From positions 62,001-126,000 of the forward strand of contig CP179198.1 of assembly GCA_051201585.1 (NCBI GenBank): a DNA stretch of 64,000 bases, in the 5' to 3' direction. The position numbers and the translations under genes were made by a program. Origin of the DNA: UBA868 sp016776875 (GTDB lineage Bacteria; Pseudomonadota; Gammaproteobacteria; Arenicellales; UBA868). Below, piece by piece: positions 61,603 to 64,000 of this stretch (its first letter is position 1; each line of letters begins with the position of its first letter). The notes under the pieces were generated by a model. It made no database searches. It was not told where the DNA came from and saw only the letters and a program-made list of their open reading frames with translations.

Positions 61603-62069
61603 GACTTTGGTCTCGATTTTTTTAAAGCGATCTCACTTTTTGATGATGCCTTGGTTTTGGTCGATTGACCCGCTTTTGAGGGGGCTTTCTTTTGGGATGT
61701 GGCGCGCGCGGATTTTGATTTTTGTCGGGATTTCAGCGCTTCAAGCTCAGAGCGGAGTTGTGCTTCGCGGGCCTCGGCTTCGGTCAACGCGGCTTTAAGG
61801 TCTCGCGGATCTACACAGACCGGCACTTCACCCATTCCAAACGCAAGATTCAAATCGACTTGTGCATTAATCCACTCACCCACTTGATCCGCGTATGCTT
61901 TTGTGACGGCTCGTTCGCGAAATAGCGCTTCTCCGGCCTCAATCCAATCATCATAGAATTGCCGGATGTTCGTGGCGGATGACGTTTCAATAGACTGCAC
62001 CCGTGCCGTGTCCCAGCTTTTGAGCTGATGTCTATCCAGTGTACTTGCAGGGCTTGAAACGCGTGCCAA
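61599..62069 (-). CDS. phaE: Class III PHA synthase subunit PhaE, C-terminal part (frameshifted)
   Basis: Second piece of phaE. KSWDTARVQSIETSS, IRQFYDDWIEAGE and FGMGEVPVC continue the helical PhaE fold. The tail is coiled coil (LTEAEAREAQLRSELEALKS) followed by a Lys/Ser/Ala-rich end typical of PHA granule proteins. The apparent start lies in shadow sequence. One missing base in the TTTT run at 62018-62021 (AAAA on the coding strand) joins it to the N-terminal piece. The repaired gene, 61599-62305, encodes 235 residues. Confidence 0.78.
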   Translation of the reverse strand: MARVSSPASTLDRHQLKSWDTARVQSIETSSATNIRQFYDDWIEAGEALFRERAVTKAYADQVGEWINAQVDLNLAFGMGEVPVCVDPRDLKAALTEAEAREAQLRSELEALKSRQKSKSARATSQKKAPSKAGQSTKTKASSKSEIALKKSRPKS

Positions 62070-62305
62070 TAGCGTGATGCGGCTTCTGATTTGGCGGGAT
62101 CATCCCGAAATTGAGCTTTTAGGGCCTCAAGTTTTTCAGTCGAAGTGATATCACCGGATGGATCGTTATCCGCTTTTAGCCATTCCAGCCATCCTGGCAG
62201 TTGCGAAAAGGCCGGCATATCGCGCCCGGCATCATTCATTTGCCGAAGGTATTTTTCCAACTCGAAAAGAAAATCCTGATACTGCTCTGTCGGGTCGTGC
62301 GGCAT
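61850..62305 (-). CDS. phaE: Class III PHA synthase subunit PhaE, N-terminal part (frameshifted)
   Basis: True coding from the ATG at 62303-62305 to about 62020: YQDFLFELEKYLRQM, FSQLPGWLEWLKAD and ASRYWHAFQALQ. After that the frame reads unrelated sequence to a stop at 61850. The break can be placed in the four-base run at 62018-62021. PhaE activates PhaC and sets polymer length in class III systems. Confidence 0.78.
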   Translation of the reverse strand: MPHDPTEQYQDFLFELEKYLRQMNDAGRDMPAFSQLPGWLEWLKADNDPSGDITSTEKLEALKAQFRDDPAKSEAASRYWHAFQALQVHWIDISSKAGTRHGCSLLKRHPPRTSGNSMMIGLRPEKRYFANEPSQKHTRIKWVSGLMHKSI

Positions 62306-62465
62306 AGCAGAATTCTAGATCACCCGGTTGTATCGTGGAAATTCGGACTAAAATCTAGATACTTGGTGCGATGCAGTTAAAATTAATTAAACTTAAGAAT
62401 ACTTTTCGTGGTTTTTTATTCATATAAGACATTGTTTTTAAACAGTTTTAAAATCACCTGATTAA

Positions 62466-62509
62466 TTGTTGCAATGCACCATCAAACCTGTTATTGTGCG
62501 GTGCAACAA
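62466..62509. promoter_or_regulatory. Inverted repeat upstream of phasin gene
   Basis: TTGTTGCA at 62466-62473 is inverted as TGCAACAA at 62502-62509, with further TGCAC/GTGC elements between. It lies 43 bp before the phasin start, in the divergent phaE/phasin region. TGCA-type repeats of this sort are plausible sites for a PhaR-like repressor, which senses PHA granules. No phaR gene is in the window. Confidence 0.4.
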
Positions 62510-62551
62510 ATTTAAGAACCGATCAAGCACCGTTGATTTTAGGATTAGAAA

Positions 62552-62929
62552 ATGAAAGAAAATATGAATGAAACGTATCAAACCGCTTTTAAGGCCGCGT
62601 CGGACGTCGCAAGCGACGCGGGTCAGTTAATGATCAAAAACATGGAAAAAATGATCGAGCTGCAGATGAGTTCTGCACGGATGTTCGCCGACACCATGCT
62701 GGGCAATGCCCGCGATGTTCTCGAAATCAAGGACATGCAGACAGTCCGGACCTATTTTGAGAAGCAGCCGGAACTCACGCGTAACCTGGTTCAGAAGGTG
62801 GCCAAGGACTCGGGCGCGTTGATGGAAATCGGCCAGAGTTACGCTGATGAAGCACAAGCGCTTTTGAAAAAATCAACCGCGAACTTCGCCGGCGTGGCAA
62901 AGGCAAAGGCAAAAGCCAAAAAGTCCTAA
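62552..62929 (+). CDS. Phasin family protein
   Basis: 125 residues, entirely helical, with AGQLMIKNMEKMIELQMSSARMF and a C-terminal Ala/Lys-rich tail (AKAKAKAKKS). This is the phasin_2-type granule-associated protein that coats PHA granules. It is divergent from phaE-phaC and upstream of the thiolase gene, completing a PHA locus. Confidence 0.92.
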   Translation: MKENMNETYQTAFKAASDVASDAGQLMIKNMEKMIELQMSSARMFADTMLGNARDVLEIKDMQTVRTYFEKQPELTRNLVQKVAKDSGALMEIGQSYADEAQALLKKSTANFAGVAKAKAKAKKS

Positions 62930-62977
62930 AGGTTTCGCGAGGATGGGCGTCGTTGAGACGCAGCGAAAGGTTCCAAG

Positions 62978-63009
62978 CAGGGAAGATCAGTGAAGGCTGC
63001 TCTTCCCTG
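62978..63009 (+). terminator. Hairpin terminator after phasin
   Basis: CAGGGAAGA 62978-62986 pairs perfectly with TCTTCCCTG 63001-63009, loop 14, followed by TTTCCG. The stem is strong and the T-tract short. Confidence 0.5.
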
Positions 63010-63139
63010 TTTCCGTTAGACCGACGGTTCGGTACTTTTTCAGATTACTTCAAAAAAATCGGATAGATAATAAAGACTCTTGATAGGAGTTCAATAATAT
63101 GATGGCGACCGGTTTTCCCACCGCTAGGAAATTAACACG

Positions 63140-64000
63140 ATGAAAAACCCAACTGATGTCGTAATTGCCAGTGCTGCCCGAACCCCGGTTGGCGCCTTTA
63201 ATGGTTCACTCGGCGCACTACCTGCGAGTGAACTGGGTCGCACCGTAATCAGCGCAGCACTTGATCGTGCCAACGTGGCGCCAGAGGCGGTAACAGAAGT
63301 CATCATGGGACAGATCCTGACCGCAGGCGCCGGACAAAATCCTGCCCGACAGGCGGCTATCGGCGCCGGGATTCCGGTTGAGCGCACCGCAATGGTGATT
63401 AATCAACTCTGCGGGTCGGGACTCCGAGCCGTGGCGCTGGGTTTTCAATCCATTCGTAATGGTGATGCCGATGTGGTGATCGCCGGTGGCCAAGAAAGCA
63501 TGACCCAGGCACCGCACTGCGCGAATTTGCGCAACGGGCAAAAACTGGGGTCGCTTGAAATGATAGACAGTATGTTGATTGATGGTCTTTGGGACGCATT
63601 TCATGGTTATCACATGGGCAATACGGCAGAAAATGTCGCCAAACAATTCAACATCTCAAGAGAGGCCCAGGATGCCTTTGCTGCGGCATCTCAACAGAAG
63701 GCCGAGGCCGCTCAAAAAGCGGGTCGTTTTGAGGCTGAGATCACGCCGGTGGTGGTGAAAGGGCGTAAAGCGGAGATCCGGGTGGATACCGATGAGCATC
63801 CACGTCACGGAACCACCATTGATACCTTATCAGGGCTCCGGCCGGCGTTCGATAAAGAAGGCACGGTGACCGCGGGTAACGCGTCGGGTATCAATGATGG
63901 CGCGGCAGCCACCTTACTGATGTCGGCGAGCACTGCGGAAGCGCGTGGCATCACACCGATGGCCCGAATCGTGTCATGGGCGACTGCCGGTGTTGATCCG
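63140..64000 (+). CDS. phaA: Acetyl-CoA acetyltransferase (beta-ketothiolase), 3' end beyond window
   Basis: 287 codons visible from the ATG at 63140 (MKNPTDVVIASAARTPVGAF). The acylation cysteine is in NQLCGSGLRAVALG, and AGGQESMTQAPH and GTVTAGNASGINDGAAA are thiolase signatures. The C-terminal catalytic His and Cys lie outside the window. AGGAAA lies about 10 bases before the ATG. It condenses two acetyl-CoA to acetoacetyl-CoA, the first step of PHB synthesis. The place next to phasin and phaC-phaE supports the PhaA role over a purely degradative AtoB. Confidence 0.93.
   Translation, partial: MKNPTDVVIASAARTPVGAFNGSLGALPASELGRTVISAALDRANVAPEAVTEVIMGQILTAGAGQNPARQAAIGAGIPVERTAMVINQLCGSGLRAVALGFQSIRNGDADVVIAGGQESMTQAPHCANLRNGQKLGSLEMIDSMLIDGLWDAFHGYHMGNTAENVAKQFNISREAQDAFAAASQQKAEAAQKAGRFEAEITPVVVKGRKAEIRVDTDEHPRHGTTIDTLSGLRPAFDKEGTVTAGNASGINDGAAATLLMSASTAEARGITPMARIVSWATAGVDP

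Noticed and set aside
1..64000. CRISPR arrays, prophage, insertion sequences
   Set aside because: I found no regularly spaced repeats, cas, phage or transposase genes on either strand.

Overview
This 64 kb window comes from a gammaproteobacterium, probably marine and uncultured. The backbone gene orders are gammaproteobacterial: rhlB divergent from trxA-rho-rpmE, polA next to engB and a cytochrome c4, argH-lptM-lysA, and rhodanese-secB-gpsA. PHA storage genes (class III synthase, phasin, thiolase) and genes for methylated onium compounds (betaines, possibly DMSP) suggest a marine heterotroph. I see no rRNA, tRNA, CRISPR array, transposase or phage gene.

Layout. (1) 1-10956 is a divergent catabolic locus. 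Leftward from a MurR/RpiR-type regulator run a Rieske oxygenase, a maleate-isomerase/arylmalonate-decarboxylase-like protein, a sulfotransferase-like protein, an enolase-superfamily enzyme resembling betaine epimerases, an MDR oxidoreductase and an M24-fold protein cut by the window edge. That last protein has the active-site spacing of DddP DMSP lyases. Rightward run a DMGDH-like FAD/GcvT fusion and a class III aminotransferase. Two identical inverted repeats sit at the divergent promoter. (2) 11049-13975 holds a Bax-inhibitor-1-like membrane protein, a small membrane protein, an EamA exporter and a second, stand-alone betaine-epimerase-like enzyme. (3) 14177-17870 is a small accessory island: two Nif11-type RiPP precursor peptides with very short cores, small secreted proteins, an EamA transporter, a possible structured RNA, and fragments repeated from the starts of neighbouring genes. 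(4) 17871-29711 holds an EEP phosphohydrolase, an RND pump with its adaptor, a methyltransferase, an SRAP protein, an SDR, gpsA-secB-rhodanese, an ArsR-type regulator and a carboxy-terminal processing protease.

(5) 29728-37307 is housekeeping: polA, engB, cytochrome c4, argH, lptM, lysA. (6) 37317-47142 looks like an envelope or surface-polymer locus: two GT-C-type membrane proteins, an AsnB-type amidotransferase, a subtilisin fused to a probable beta-barrel, a flippase-like membrane protein and a hexapeptide acyltransferase. (7) 47181-58040 holds rhlB, trxA, rho, rpmE, a secreted nuclease, a copper-delivery set (DUF2946, PCuAC, Sco), prmB, rubredoxin, hemL, a cold-shock protein and nudC. (8) 58190-64000 holds argS, a SPOR protein, phaC-phaE, phasin and the start of an acetyl-CoA acetyltransferase.

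Four genes (the RND permease, a methyltransferase, polA and phaE) are each broken by one base. Each break can be placed in a run of 4-5 identical bases, and each corrected gene has normal length. I read this as probable consensus indels rather than four true pseudogenes.
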